Part shown: piece by piece, positions 7,595 through 13,911 of the stretch
How the letters are laid out: each line of letters opens with the position of its first letter
Position numbering within the stretch: the stretch's first letter is position 1
Assembly (NCBI GenBank): GCA_027050975.1
Contig: JALUAR010000145.1
Location: 1-13,911 of the forward strand
Direction of reading: 5' to 3'
From: Thermodesulfovibrio sp.
Lineage (GTDB): Bacteria; Nitrospirota; Thermodesulfovibrionia; Thermodesulfovibrionales; JdFR-85
DNA: 13,911 nucleotides
Notes under the pieces: generated by a model
What the model was told of the DNA's origin: nothing
Database searches by the model: none
Seen by the model: only the letters and a program-made list of their open reading frames with translations
Translations under genes and position numbers: made by a program

Positions 7595-8757
7595 CAGTTA
7601 AGTGGAAGTCTCTCTGTATTCTTTAAGACCCGCTCTCTTATCTCTGAAGGGGACTCCCTTTTTATAAAGTATTTCCCGCTGTCAAGCACCGGGATAAGGA
7701 GATCCTCATACCTGCCACCGCATTCACATGAAAGGGAATCTTCTGAGTATGGCACTGTCCTTCTTGAGCCACAGGCCTCACACCGCAGAACACGTTTTCT
7801 GCCTGACCATTTCCCACGCTTTGCTATGGGTCTGCCTTCCACCTCCACGATGTCCATTGAATAGTCAATTATTGGAGCATTACTGATGGCTGTACCAATA
7901 CCATAGGCATCAACAATTGGATTCAGCACAGGGATATCCTCTTCCTTGATTCCACCACTTACAAAAATCTTTACATTCCTGTATCCTCTAAGGTCAAGCT
8001 CCCATCTCACCTCTTCGAGTATTCTGTAAAAATCTCCTCTCCTTGAAGAAGGTGTATCCAGTCTTACTGCAAAGAGCTTTTCTCCAAGGGCCTCTGCCAC
8101 ATTCAGGGCCTCAAATTTCTCGTCAAAAAAGGTATCAATCAAGGCAACCCTCTTGAATTTCGGCTCCAACACCTCATCATAGGCCTTCAAAGCCTCCACA
8201 GTTGAGCCCATGCAGATTATCAGGGCATGAGGCATCGTACCCATGGGATCCTCACCTATTATCTCACCGCTCTTTATAACAGCCACTCCATCACATCCGC
8301 CTATGTAAGCATTCCTCTCAATCATAGGTGCAAGAACAGGATGCATCCGTCTTGCACCGAAACTTACCACAAGGCGACCGTCAGCCAGATTTTTGAAACG
8401 TGCTGCCTTTGTCGCTATCCCCGACGCCTGACAGATCAGGCCAAGGATTGCTGTTTCATACACACAGAAGTCCTGGTAACGGCCCTCGATCTCCATAATA
8501 GGTTCGTAGGGATAAAAAACAGAGCCTTCTCTCATTGCCCTCAGTTTTATGGGAAGCCGCTCCAGGAGGTAGAGCACCTCCTCAAGGCCTGCAAAAATCC
8601 CCCAGGGCCATCTCTCAGGAAGGCTTTTGGCGATAAACTCAGCCCTCACAAGGGGATTTACCCCCTTTGCCCTGAGAATCCTAAGGGTGCGCTCGAAATA
8701 GACATCCGTTATCTTTCCTTTGAGGATATCCTCAGGCTCTGCTGTATGAAACATCAT
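7594..8757 (-). CDS. pncB: Nicotinate phosphoribosyltransferase, short archaeal-like type
   Basis: Makes nicotinate mononucleotide from nicotinate and PRPP in the NAD salvage (Preiss-Handler) route. 387 residues: N-terminal domain to about 115, then the phosphoribosyltransferase barrel with SFGARRMHP (132-140), GGCDGVA (153-159), GTMPHALI (173-180, histidine at 177) and phosphate-binding SGGI (267-270). The C-terminus has a compact four-cysteine motif, C326, C329, C344, C346 (CEACG ... CECGG), as in the short zinc-containing enzymes known from archaea such as Thermoplasma; E. coli PncB lacks this tail. Two ATGs are adjacent (8757 and 8754). AGGAGG lies 2 nt before the first and 5 nt before the second, so initiation at 8754 is quite possible. 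It follows scpA by 7 bp and overlaps the exporter by one base. Confidence 0.9.
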   Translation of the reverse strand: MMFHTAEPEDILKGKITDVYFERTLRILRAKGVNPLVRAEFIAKSLPERWPWGIFAGLEEVLYLLERLPIKLRAMREGSVFYPYEPIMEIEGRYQDFCVYETAILGLICQASGIATKAARFKNLADGRLVVSFGARRMHPVLAPMIERNAYIGGCDGVAVIKSGEIIGEDPMGTMPHALIICMGSTVEALKAYDEVLEPKFKRVALIDTFFDEKFEALNVAEALGEKLFAVRLDTPSSRRGDFYRILEEVRWELDLRGYRNVKIFVSGGIKEEDIPVLNPIVDAYGIGTAISNAPIIDYSMDIVEVEGRPIAKRGKWSGRKRVLRCEACGSRRTVPYSEDSLSCECGGRYEDLLIPVLDSGKYFIKRESPSEIRERVLKNTERLPLN

Positions 8758-8764
8758 TGCCTCC

Positions 8765-9511
8765 TTAAGGATTTGTTTGTTCGTTTTCGGTTCCTTTGCC
8801 TATTATCCATATCTGGCCAAATTCCGCCTCTTGGTACGCCCTTGCAATACCAAGCCGCAGCAATTCAAGAAGGGCAAGAAAGGTAACTATAAGTTCCTGC
8901 CGATTTACATCATCCTCAAAAAGTGCCTCAAACCTGATAGTTTTCTCCCTCTCCAACCTCTCTATTATAAGATTCATCTTGTCCTTAACCGTCAGGGTCT
9001 CTCTGGTGACAGCCACAACCTCTGGAGGTGCTTTCTGTAATACCTGCTTGAAGGCATTTATCAGGTCAAAGATATTGACATCAAAAAGATAGGGCTGTGG
9101 CTCTCCGGTATCCATATCATCTTCAAAGGATGGTTCGCGCCAGAAATAGTCGGACCACCACTGCTGCCTCTCCTGCAGACCAAGGGCTGCATCCTTAATG
9201 GCCTGATACTCAAGGAGCCTCTCCACAAGCTCTATCCTGGGATCCTCCCGCTCCTCCGGAGGCAGATCCTCATCAACAGGCAGTAACATCCTCGTCTTTA
9301 TCTGAATCAGGGTGGCTGCCATCACAAGAAACTCTCCAGCTATCTCTAAATTCATCTCTTTCATAAGCTCAAGGTATTCAAGGTACTGTCTGGTAATCTC
9401 CGCAATGGGGATATCGTAGATATCGATCTTATTCTCCCTTATAAGATGGAGGAGAAGGTCTAGTGGACCCTCGAAATGGGGAAGTTTTATGCTGTATGCC
9501 TCTGCTGCCAT
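8765..9511 (-). CDS. scpA: Segregation and condensation protein A
   Basis: Kleisin subunit that bridges the two SMC heads in the bacterial chromosome-condensing complex with ScpB. 248 residues, normal length. The N-terminal SMC-neck-binding part carries the hallmark FEGPLDLLLHLI (13-24) and the helix around IAGEFLVMAATLIQIKTRML (57-76). A variable acidic linker follows (about 80-145), then a C-terminal winged helix (about 185-240) for the other SMC cap. No Shine-Dalgarno is seen; a TGCTATAAT element ends 10 nt before the ATG, so the mRNA is probably leaderless. scpB, which often follows scpA, is not in this window; instead a nicotinate phosphoribosyltransferase follows. First gene of the operon running down to aroD. 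Confidence 0.93.
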   Translation of the reverse strand: MAAEAYSIKLPHFEGPLDLLLHLIRENKIDIYDIPIAEITRQYLEYLELMKEMNLEIAGEFLVMAATLIQIKTRMLLPVDEDLPPEEREDPRIELVERLLEYQAIKDAALGLQERQQWWSDYFWREPSFEDDMDTGEPQPYLFDVNIFDLINAFKQVLQKAPPEVVAVTRETLTVKDKMNLIIERLEREKTIRFEALFEDDVNRQELIVTFLALLELLRLGIARAYQEAEFGQIWIIGKGTENEQTNP

Positions 9512-9521
9512 TTGAATGATA

Positions 9522-9530
9522 ATTATAGCA
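9522..9530 (-). promoter_or_regulatory. Extended -10 promoter of the scpA operon, predicted leaderless start
   Basis: The minus strand has TGCTATAAT. Its last base is 10 nt from the ATG of scpA, so transcription would begin about 2-4 nt before the start codon. No Shine-Dalgarno precedes the ATG and no convincing -35 is visible. It is the only obvious promoter for the whole scpA-aroD unit. Confidence 0.6.
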
Positions 9531-9597
9531 TATATGGGGATTGTGTTATCATATCATTGATTTCTACCAGAAGCAGCAACATCAAAAAACACAAAAT

Positions 9598-10221
9598 ATG
9601 CGTGAAGTCGCAACAATTGTAATAATATTTGGCTGTTTTGCCCTAATACACAGCATATGCGTCAGGGAGCGGACAAAAAGGATGGTCTCTGCCGTGTTAG
9701 GGGAGACCTTTGTGAAGGTATTTTACAGATTTTTCTACACCCTCTTCAGCATAATCACCGCTTCGGCTGCATTTTATCTTATTAACTCCCTCCCGGACCA
9801 GGTGCTTTTCCAGGGCCCGCAGTGGTTTCGGTGGTTGATGCATGCCATACAGGCAGGAGGGCTCGTATTCGGTCTACTGACATTTCGCGAACTTGATGCC
9901 AGGGAGTTTATGGGCATTAGACAGATCCAGAGATTCATCTCCAACAGAGAGGTAACGGGAGATACAGAAGGAATGACCATAAACAGGCTGGTTACAGGCG
10001 GCACATACGGGATAGTGAGACACCCCCTTTATCTTGCAGGAATAATAATCTTCACCTTTGAGCCGAATATTACAAGAAATTGGCTTACCGTAAGCATTCT
10101 TGCCGACCTGTATTTCATCTACGGTGCCCTTGCAGAGGAAAAGAGGCTAAAGGAGCGTTTCGGTTCCGAGTATGAGGAATACATGAAACGTGTGCCACGC
10201 TTTATTCCCTGTTCAAAATAA
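9598..10221 (+). CDS. NnrU/isoprenylcysteine methyltransferase-like membrane protein
   Basis: 207 residues with several membrane helices (about 4-20, 42-62, 78-95, 145-180). The C-terminal half shows the PEMT/ICMT signature: GGTYGIVRHPLYLAGIIIF (134-152, with the SAM-binding RHP at 141-143), then AEEKRLKERFGSEYEEYMKRV with paired glutamates (180-181), and the terminal PRFIP. Family members are integral-membrane methyltransferases acting on small molecules or isoprenylcysteine; the NnrU branch is linked to nitric-oxide or haem-related processes. The substrate here is unknown. The ATG at 9598 is chosen because residues before it look non-conserved and polar; the frame is open back to a TTG at 9541, which would add 19 residues. 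No Shine-Dalgarno is clear. Divergent from scpA; followed by the palindromic element. Confidence 0.78.
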   Translation: MREVATIVIIFGCFALIHSICVRERTKRMVSAVLGETFVKVFYRFFYTLFSIITASAAFYLINSLPDQVLFQGPQWFRWLMHAIQAGGLVFGLLTFRELDAREFMGIRQIQRFISNREVTGDTEGMTINRLVTGGTYGIVRHPLYLAGIIIFTFEPNITRNWLTVSILADLYFIYGALAEEKRLKERFGSEYEEYMKRVPRFIPCSK

Positions 10222-10267
10222 AAAAATATTTAGTAGGGGTAGGGTATCGGACCTTAACATCATTCTC

Positions 10268-10286
10268 AGCAGGCATCCTGCCTGCT
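10268..10286. repeat. Perfect 8-bp hairpin inside the palindromic element
   Basis: AGCAGGCA, loop TCC, TGCCTGCT. The stem is perfect and GC-rich, but no T-run follows, so it does not look like an intrinsic terminator by itself. Confidence 0.85.
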
Positions 10287-10293
10287 TCCGAGG

Positions 10294-10338
10294 GGAAAAT
10301 CACGCCTCACCATCCAGGTGAGGCTAATGTGATTTTCC
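10294..10338. repeat. 18-bp bulged hairpin inside the palindromic element
   Basis: A perfect 10-bp stem and a perfect 8-bp stem are stacked, separated only by TAAT on the 3' side, with a 5-nt ATCCA apical loop. All pairs are Watson-Crick. Confidence 0.85.
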
Positions 10339-10422
10339 AAAGCCGTTCAGGTCCGATACCTTACCCCTACTCCTCAATATTCTACTGGCATTTCCTGCTC
10401 AAACTCTCCAGGCTGCGATATC

Positions 10423-10431
10423 TGGTATAAT
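10423..10431 (+). promoter_or_regulatory. Extended -10 promoter of der, predicted leaderless start
   Basis: TGGTATAAT ends 8 nt before the der ATG at 10440, placing the transcription start within a few bases of the start codon. No Shine-Dalgarno is present in the intervening ACATAGTT. No clear -35 at 10403-10408. Confidence 0.6.
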
Positions 10432-10439
10432 ACATAGTT

Positions 10440-11750
10440 ATGTCACTGCCAGTGGTTGCCATAATCGGAAGGCCCAATGTGGGCAAGTCCACACTTTTTA
10501 ACAGGATTCTCCGCTCCAGGGTGGCCATAGTTGAGGATGTGCCTGGAGTTACAAGGGATCGTCTGTACAGAGAGGTCACCTGGGAGGACAGAAAATTCAT
10601 CCTTGTAGACACAGGTGGGCTTTTTACTGAGAAAGAGGATCAGATCCTGGCTCAGACACGCCAGCAGAGCCTCTTTGCCGTGGAAGAGGCCGATGTTATA
10701 ATCCTCCTGTTTGACGGCAAGACCGGCCTTACAGAGGCAGACAGAGAGGTTGTGGAGCTTCTGAGAGGGGTTAAAAAACCCGTCCTTTACGTGGTCAACA
10801 AAATAGACGGCCCAAGCAAGGAGATCAATCTCGTAGACTTTTATGAGCTTGGTCTTGAGGAGATTCTTCCCCTTTCGGCTGTCTCGGGATATGGATTTCA
10901 GGAACTGATGGATCGCCTCATAGAGATTCTTCCACAGAAGGCATCCACTGAAGAGGGACCCTCAGAGATGCCCCGAGTAGCCATAGTAGGCAGACCTAAT
11001 GTGGGTAAGTCCACTCTGGTTAATGCACTTCTTGCAAAGGAGAGGATGATCGTAAGTCCCATACCCGGAACAACAAGGGATTCTGTTGACAGTATATGTA
11101 CATACTACGGGAAAAAGTACCTTATCATTGATACCGCCGGACTCAGAAGAAAGTCCCGAATAACCTACTCTGTTGAAAAATACATGTCCGTCAGGGCCAT
11201 CAATACAATAGAACGCTCGGATGTGGTTCTACTAATTATCGATGCCCGTGAGGGAGTCACAGAGCAGGATCAAAAGATTGCCTCTCTGATCGACAGATAC
11301 GGAAAAGGCGTAATAGTGCTTTTCAACAAATGGGACCTTGTCGATGACCCTGACGAACGCTACGAAATGCTGAAAAAGGAGATGGCCTGGAAGCTACATT
11401 TCATCCATTACGCACCATTCCTCACCATTTCTGCAACAACCAAAAAGAGGATAACAAAGGTCTTTCCTTTAATAGACGAGATAATGGATGCCAGAAAGAT
11501 GCGTATACCTACCTCAAAGCTGAACAGATTTATCCGCGAGGTAGAACCGAACCTGCCATCTGTAAAGGGCAAACAGACAAAAATCTATTATATCACCCAG
11601 ACCGGCATCGAGCCTCCCACCTTTGTACTCTTTACAAATCACATAGAGGTCTTCCGTCCCGAGGCACTGAGATACATAGAGCGAATTATCAGGGAAAAGT
11701 ATACCTTCAAAGGCACACCCATTCGTATTCAGGCAAGACTGAGGAGATAG
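10440..11750 (+). CDS. der: Ribosome biogenesis double-GTPase Der
   Basis: Essential GTPase that assists late 50S ribosomal subunit assembly. 436 residues, the usual length, with two tandem Era-like G domains and a C-terminal KH-like domain. G domain 1: GRPNVGKS (10-17), DTGG (57-60), NKID (120-123). G domain 2: GRPNVGKS (184-191), DTAG (231-234), NKWD (296-299). The linker between them is short and acidic (about 166-177). KH-like domain about 355-436, ending IRIQARLRR. All nucleotide-binding motifs are intact. ATG start is fixed by the family N-terminus and by the extended -10 immediately upstream; no Shine-Dalgarno is seen. It is monocistronic here, convergent with pgl with a 9-bp gap. Confidence 0.97.
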   Translation: MSLPVVAIIGRPNVGKSTLFNRILRSRVAIVEDVPGVTRDRLYREVTWEDRKFILVDTGGLFTEKEDQILAQTRQQSLFAVEEADVIILLFDGKTGLTEADREVVELLRGVKKPVLYVVNKIDGPSKEINLVDFYELGLEEILPLSAVSGYGFQELMDRLIEILPQKASTEEGPSEMPRVAIVGRPNVGKSTLVNALLAKERMIVSPIPGTTRDSVDSICTYYGKKYLIIDTAGLRRKSRITYSVEKYMSVRAINTIERSDVVLLIIDAREGVTEQDQKIASLIDRYGKGVIVLFNKWDLVDDPDERYEMLKKEMAWKLHFIHYAPFLTISATTKKRITKVFPLIDEIMDARKMRIPTSKLNRFIREVEPNLPSVKGKQTKIYYITQTGIEPPTFVLFTNHIEVFRPEALRYIERIIREKYTFKGTPIRIQARLRR

Positions 11751-11759
11751 TATTTCACT

Positions 11760-12443
11760 CTAACTAAGGGCATAAACAATTGTGGCATCAGGATGCCTGA
11801 GAACTATCCTGCCGGGACATTCTTTTGCTTCTGTATCCTCATTAAGCAGCTTTTTTAATGCAACTTCCTTCTCACAACCTGAAACAATCAGGATAACCTT
11901 CTTTGCCCTCATTATTACAGGTACTGTTATGGTTACCCTATCTGCAATAGGAGTATTCCTTACTGCTACTGCCCAGCGCTGTGTCTCTTTCAATGTTTCA
12001 GACAGGGGAAATAGTGAGGCTATGTGGCAGTCAGAGCCAAGGCCAAGCAGGATGAGATCAAAAACGCCATCCGGTAGGACTTTTCTTAGCAGAACATCAT
12101 ACTCACTTGCTGCCTCCTCTGCTTTAAGTTCTCCTCTTATTCTGTGAACATTTCCCCCGGGAATGGATATCCTGTCAAGCAGAAGCGAGCTTGCAAGGGC
12201 ATAATTGCTATCCGTACTTTCAGGCGGCACCATTCTTTCATCAGTGAAAAAGATATGAATCTTTTCCCAGGACAAAGTGGCATCAGCCATTCTGCTGAAA
12301 AGCCCCCGGGGGGAACGGCCTCCTGGAATGGCCATACAGAAGGTCTCTTTCTCTTTTAAAGTGGTTGTAATAGAGGCTTCGACCAGGTCGAAGGTGGTAT
12401 CGGACAGTTCGTCGTAACTGCCGCACCGTATTACCTTACCCAC
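11760..12443 (-). CDS. pgl: 6-phosphogluconolactonase
   Basis: Hydrolyses 6-phosphogluconolactone, the zwf product, to 6-phosphogluconate. Belongs to the DevB/SOL (NagB-like) family. 227 residues from the chosen GTG: PGGRSP (40-45), FTDER (66-70), NY (80-81), LGLGSDCHIASLFP (133-146), RVTITVPVI (169-177), C-terminal VLRHPDATIVYA. The family motif is normally GxDGHTASLFP; here DGHT is DCHI, with catalytic-type Asp and His retained. Start: GGAAGG lies 5 nt before the GTG at 12443; the frame is open further upstream to a TTG at 12494, but those residues (GGRGVYPERRK) look non-family and lie inside zwf. It overlaps the zwf stop by 13 bp, so it is translated with zwf. Some relatives are glucosamine-6-phosphate deaminases; the zwf context settles the call. 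Confidence 0.92.
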   Translation of the reverse strand: MGKVIRCGSYDELSDTTFDLVEASITTTLKEKETFCMAIPGGRSPRGLFSRMADATLSWEKIHIFFTDERMVPPESTDSNYALASSLLLDRISIPGGNVHRIRGELKAEEAASEYDVLLRKVLPDGVFDLILLGLGSDCHIASLFPLSETLKETQRWAVAVRNTPIADRVTITVPVIMRAKKVILIVSGCEKEVALKKLLNEDTEAKECPGRIVLRHPDATIVYALS

Positions 12444-13911
12444 CACTGCCTTCCGTCTTTCCGGATAAACTCCTCTGCCTCCCATGGCCCCCAAGAGCCT
12501 GCTTTGTAATCATGGATATGGAAGAGAAGCTTCTTTCCCCTCTGGAGAAACTCCAGTATGGGAGTGAAGAACTCCCATGCTATCTCTACCCCTTCCTGCC
12601 CAACAAATATCAACTGGTCTCCTCTCAGACAATCAAGCAGTACCCGTTCGTAAGCCTCGGGCAGGGAACCGGAGTAGTCCTTGTAGGAGAAGTTCATTGT
12701 AACCTCTCTGAAACAGAGTTGTGTGCCGGGAATCTTGGTCTGGAATGTGAGTTTTATTGCCTCATCCGGTTGTATTCTGAACACAAGAACATTGGGTTTT
12801 ATCTGTGATAATATAACATCCTTGAATATTGAGTGAGGTACGGTTTTGAAATGTACCGACACCTCGGTTATCCGTTTTTTAAGACGCTTGCCAGAACGAA
12901 GATAAAATGGCACACCCTGCCACCGCCAGTTGTCTATGAACACCTTCAATACAGCAAAGGTTGGAGTATTTGAGTCTCTCCTTATACCCTGTTCATCTCT
13001 GTAGCCTATCACAGCCTCACTGTCGATCTCTCCTGCAATATATTGACCGAAAACAGTATATTCGGGTATCTCAGAACGCTTAATCTGTCTTAAAGACCTG
13101 AAAACCTTAACCTTCTCCTCCCGTATCCTTTCCGGTCTGAATAGTGAGGGCGGCTCCATTGCTATCAGACTTAGCAACTGCAAAATATGGTTCTGGAACA
13201 TATCTCTTATTATACCGGCCTTGTCGTAATAGCCGGCTCTTCCGGCAACACCTATTGATTCGGCAGCTGTTATCTGGATATGGTCTATATGATTTCTGTT
13301 CCATATGGGCTCAAAAATGGAGTTGGCAAACCTGAAGAGCAAAATATCCTGTACCGTCTCCTTACCCAGATAATGATCTATCCTGAAAATGTCCTCTTCC
13401 TTAAAGTACTTGTGGAGCGTACGGTTTAGCAAAACAGCAGAGTTGTAATCCCAGCCAAAAGGCTTTTCTATAACTATCTTGTTCCACTGTTCAGCGGAAT
13501 TAAGTCCCACACAACCAATGGATTCCACAATCCCCTCGCAGATAGACGGAGGTACAGCCAGATAAAACAGTCTTCGTCCCTGTGTAGAGTATCTCTTTTC
13601 AAACCTTGTAATCTTCCGCTTCAGTTCCCTGAAGGTTTCAAGCCTTGAATAATCTATCTGCTTGTAATAAAGATGCTTGCAGAACTCTTTCCAGTTATCC
13701 GACGACCGATCCTCTATTGACTCGGAGAGGAAATCCCTGAACTCGTTATCCGTGTAAGGAGAGCGGGCAGCTCCGACTACAAAAAAACTTTCGGGGAAGA
13801 GATTATTTTTGTAAAGATTGAAAAGCGCCGGAAGGAGTTTCTTCTTAGTGAGGTCTCCAGAGGCTCCGAAAATTATGAGGCCGAAAGGCTCTCTTGCAGG
13901 TTCGATAATAC
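12431..13911 (-). CDS. zwf: Glucose-6-phosphate 1-dehydrogenase (5' end outside the window)
   Basis: Oxidises glucose-6-phosphate to 6-phosphogluconolactone with NAD(P)+, the entry to the oxidative pentose phosphate pathway. The frame is open from the window edge: 492 codons, beginning REPFGLIIFGASGDLTKKKL, so only a few N-terminal residues are missing. Numbering from the first in-frame codon at 13909, the Rossmann motif GASGDLTKKKL is at about 15-25 and EKPFG at 148-152; further on are RIDHYLGKETVQ (substrate and catalytic histidine), GRAGYYDKAGIIRDMFQNH (second active-site histidine) and a typical C-terminal WGP-EA segment. A GTG at 13528 is internal, not the start, because family sequence continues upstream of it. 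Overlaps pgl by 13 bp. The start codon and promoter are not visible. Confidence 0.95.
   Translation of the reverse strand, partial: IIEPAREPFGLIIFGASGDLTKKKLLPALFNLYKNNLFPESFFVVGAARSPYTDNEFRDFLSESIEDRSSDNWKEFCKHLYYKQIDYSRLETFRELKRKITRFEKRYSTQGRRLFYLAVPPSICEGIVESIGCVGLNSAEQWNKIVIEKPFGWDYNSAVLLNRTLHKYFKEEDIFRIDHYLGKETVQDILLFRFANSIFEPIWNRNHIDHIQITAAESIGVAGRAGYYDKAGIIRDMFQNHILQLLSLIAMEPPSLFRPERIREEKVKVFRSLRQIKRSEIPEYTVFGQYIAGEIDSEAVIGYRDEQGIRRDSNTPTFAVLKVFIDNWRWQGVPFYLRSGKRLKKRITEVSVHFKTVPHSIFKDVILSQIKPNVLVFRIQPDEAIKLTFQTKIPGTQLCFREVTMNFSYKDYSGSLPEAYERVLLDCLRGDQLIFVGQEGVEIAWEFFTPILEFLQRGKKLLFHIHDYKAGSWGPWEAEEFIRKDGRQWWVR

Larger units (their letters stand above)
10232..10371. repeat. 140-bp nested palindromic element (three-way-junction fold)
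   Basis: Outer arms of 23 bp (10232-10254 and 10349-10371) are complementary except G10242 against T10361, which is a G-U pair if the + strand is transcribed. Inside are hairpin 1, AGCAGGCA (10268-10275) with TGCCTGCT (10279-10286) and a 3-nt loop, and hairpin 2, GGAAAATCAC (10294-10303) with GTGATTTTCC (10329-10338), continuing into GCCTCACC (10304-10311) with GGTGAGGC (10317-10324), a 5-nt loop and a 4-nt TAAT bulge. AATATT flanks both sides (10225-10230, 10376-10381). No open frame of note. It could be a non-autonomous transposable element (MITE-like), a repeated palindrome family, or a structured RNA 3' to the methyltransferase-like gene. It begins 10 bp after that gene and ends before the der promoter. 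Confidence 0.85.

Noticed and set aside
10232..10371. Palindromic element as an intrinsic terminator, riboswitch or CRISPR fragment
   Set aside because: No T-run follows the stems, it lies upstream of the der promoter rather than in a leader, and it has no regularly spaced direct repeats.
11751..11759. Bidirectional terminator between der and pgl
   Set aside because: The 9-bp gap holds no hairpin, and none was convincing in the flanking coding ends.
12444..12494. Longer pgl starting at TTG 12494
   Set aside because: Extra residues fall inside zwf and do not match the family; GTG at 12443 has a well-placed GGAAGG.
13526..13528. GTG at 13528 as the zwf start
   Set aside because: The same frame continues to the window edge and contains the N-terminal GASGDLTKKKL NADP-binding motif, so the true start lies beyond 13911.

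Overview
The window reads like a chromosomal housekeeping segment of a Gram-negative bacterium with moderate G+C. The evidence is a TolC-type outer-membrane protein, a two-subunit biotin-dependent carboxylase of the pyruvate carboxylase type, an archaeal-like nicotinate phosphoribosyltransferase, ScpA, Der and a glucose-6-phosphate dehydrogenase/6-phosphogluconolactonase pair. This mix would fit a Nitrospirota (Thermodesulfovibrio-like) or a related anaerobic lineage, but that placement is inference from gene content; no rRNA or taxonomic marker was compared.

Layout. Positions 1-720: the 3' end of an unidentified + strand gene runs into a minus-strand gene for a membrane-anchored sCache sensor protein. 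That sensor breaks off exactly at the conserved end of its domain, so this edge looks like a recombination or decay scar. Positions 720-967: a divergent, AT-rich promoter region. Positions 968-4491: a translationally coupled pair, biotin carboxylase plus a carboxyltransferase/biotin-carrier subunit, probably making oxaloacetate from pyruvate (anaplerosis). The carboxyltransferase has unusual active-site motifs. Positions 4523-9511: a tightly packed minus-strand operon, transcribed scpA, nicotinate phosphoribosyltransferase, EamA-type exporter, TolC-family protein, aroD. Its junctions are 7 bp, TGATG, ATGA and a 41-bp overlap. Positions 9598-10221: a divergent isoprenylcysteine-methyltransferase/NnrU-like membrane protein. 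Positions 10222-10439: an intergenic region dominated by a 140-bp nested palindrome. Positions 10440-11750: der (ribosome assembly GTPase). Positions 11760-13911: the minus-strand pair zwf-pgl (oxidative pentose phosphate pathway), with zwf losing only its first few codons at the window edge.

Regulation. Three of the four promoter candidates have the extended -10 sequence TGnTATAAT. At scpA and der this -10 ends only 10 and 8 nt before the ATG and no Shine-Dalgarno is present, so both mRNAs are predicted to be leaderless or nearly so. Other genes have ordinary Shine-Dalgarno sequences, which in several cases decide between start codons.

The strongest unexplained object is the palindromic element at 10232-10371: 23-bp outer arms enclosing two further hairpins, flanked by AATATT on each side. 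No CRISPR array, tRNA, rRNA, integrase or complete insertion sequence was seen.
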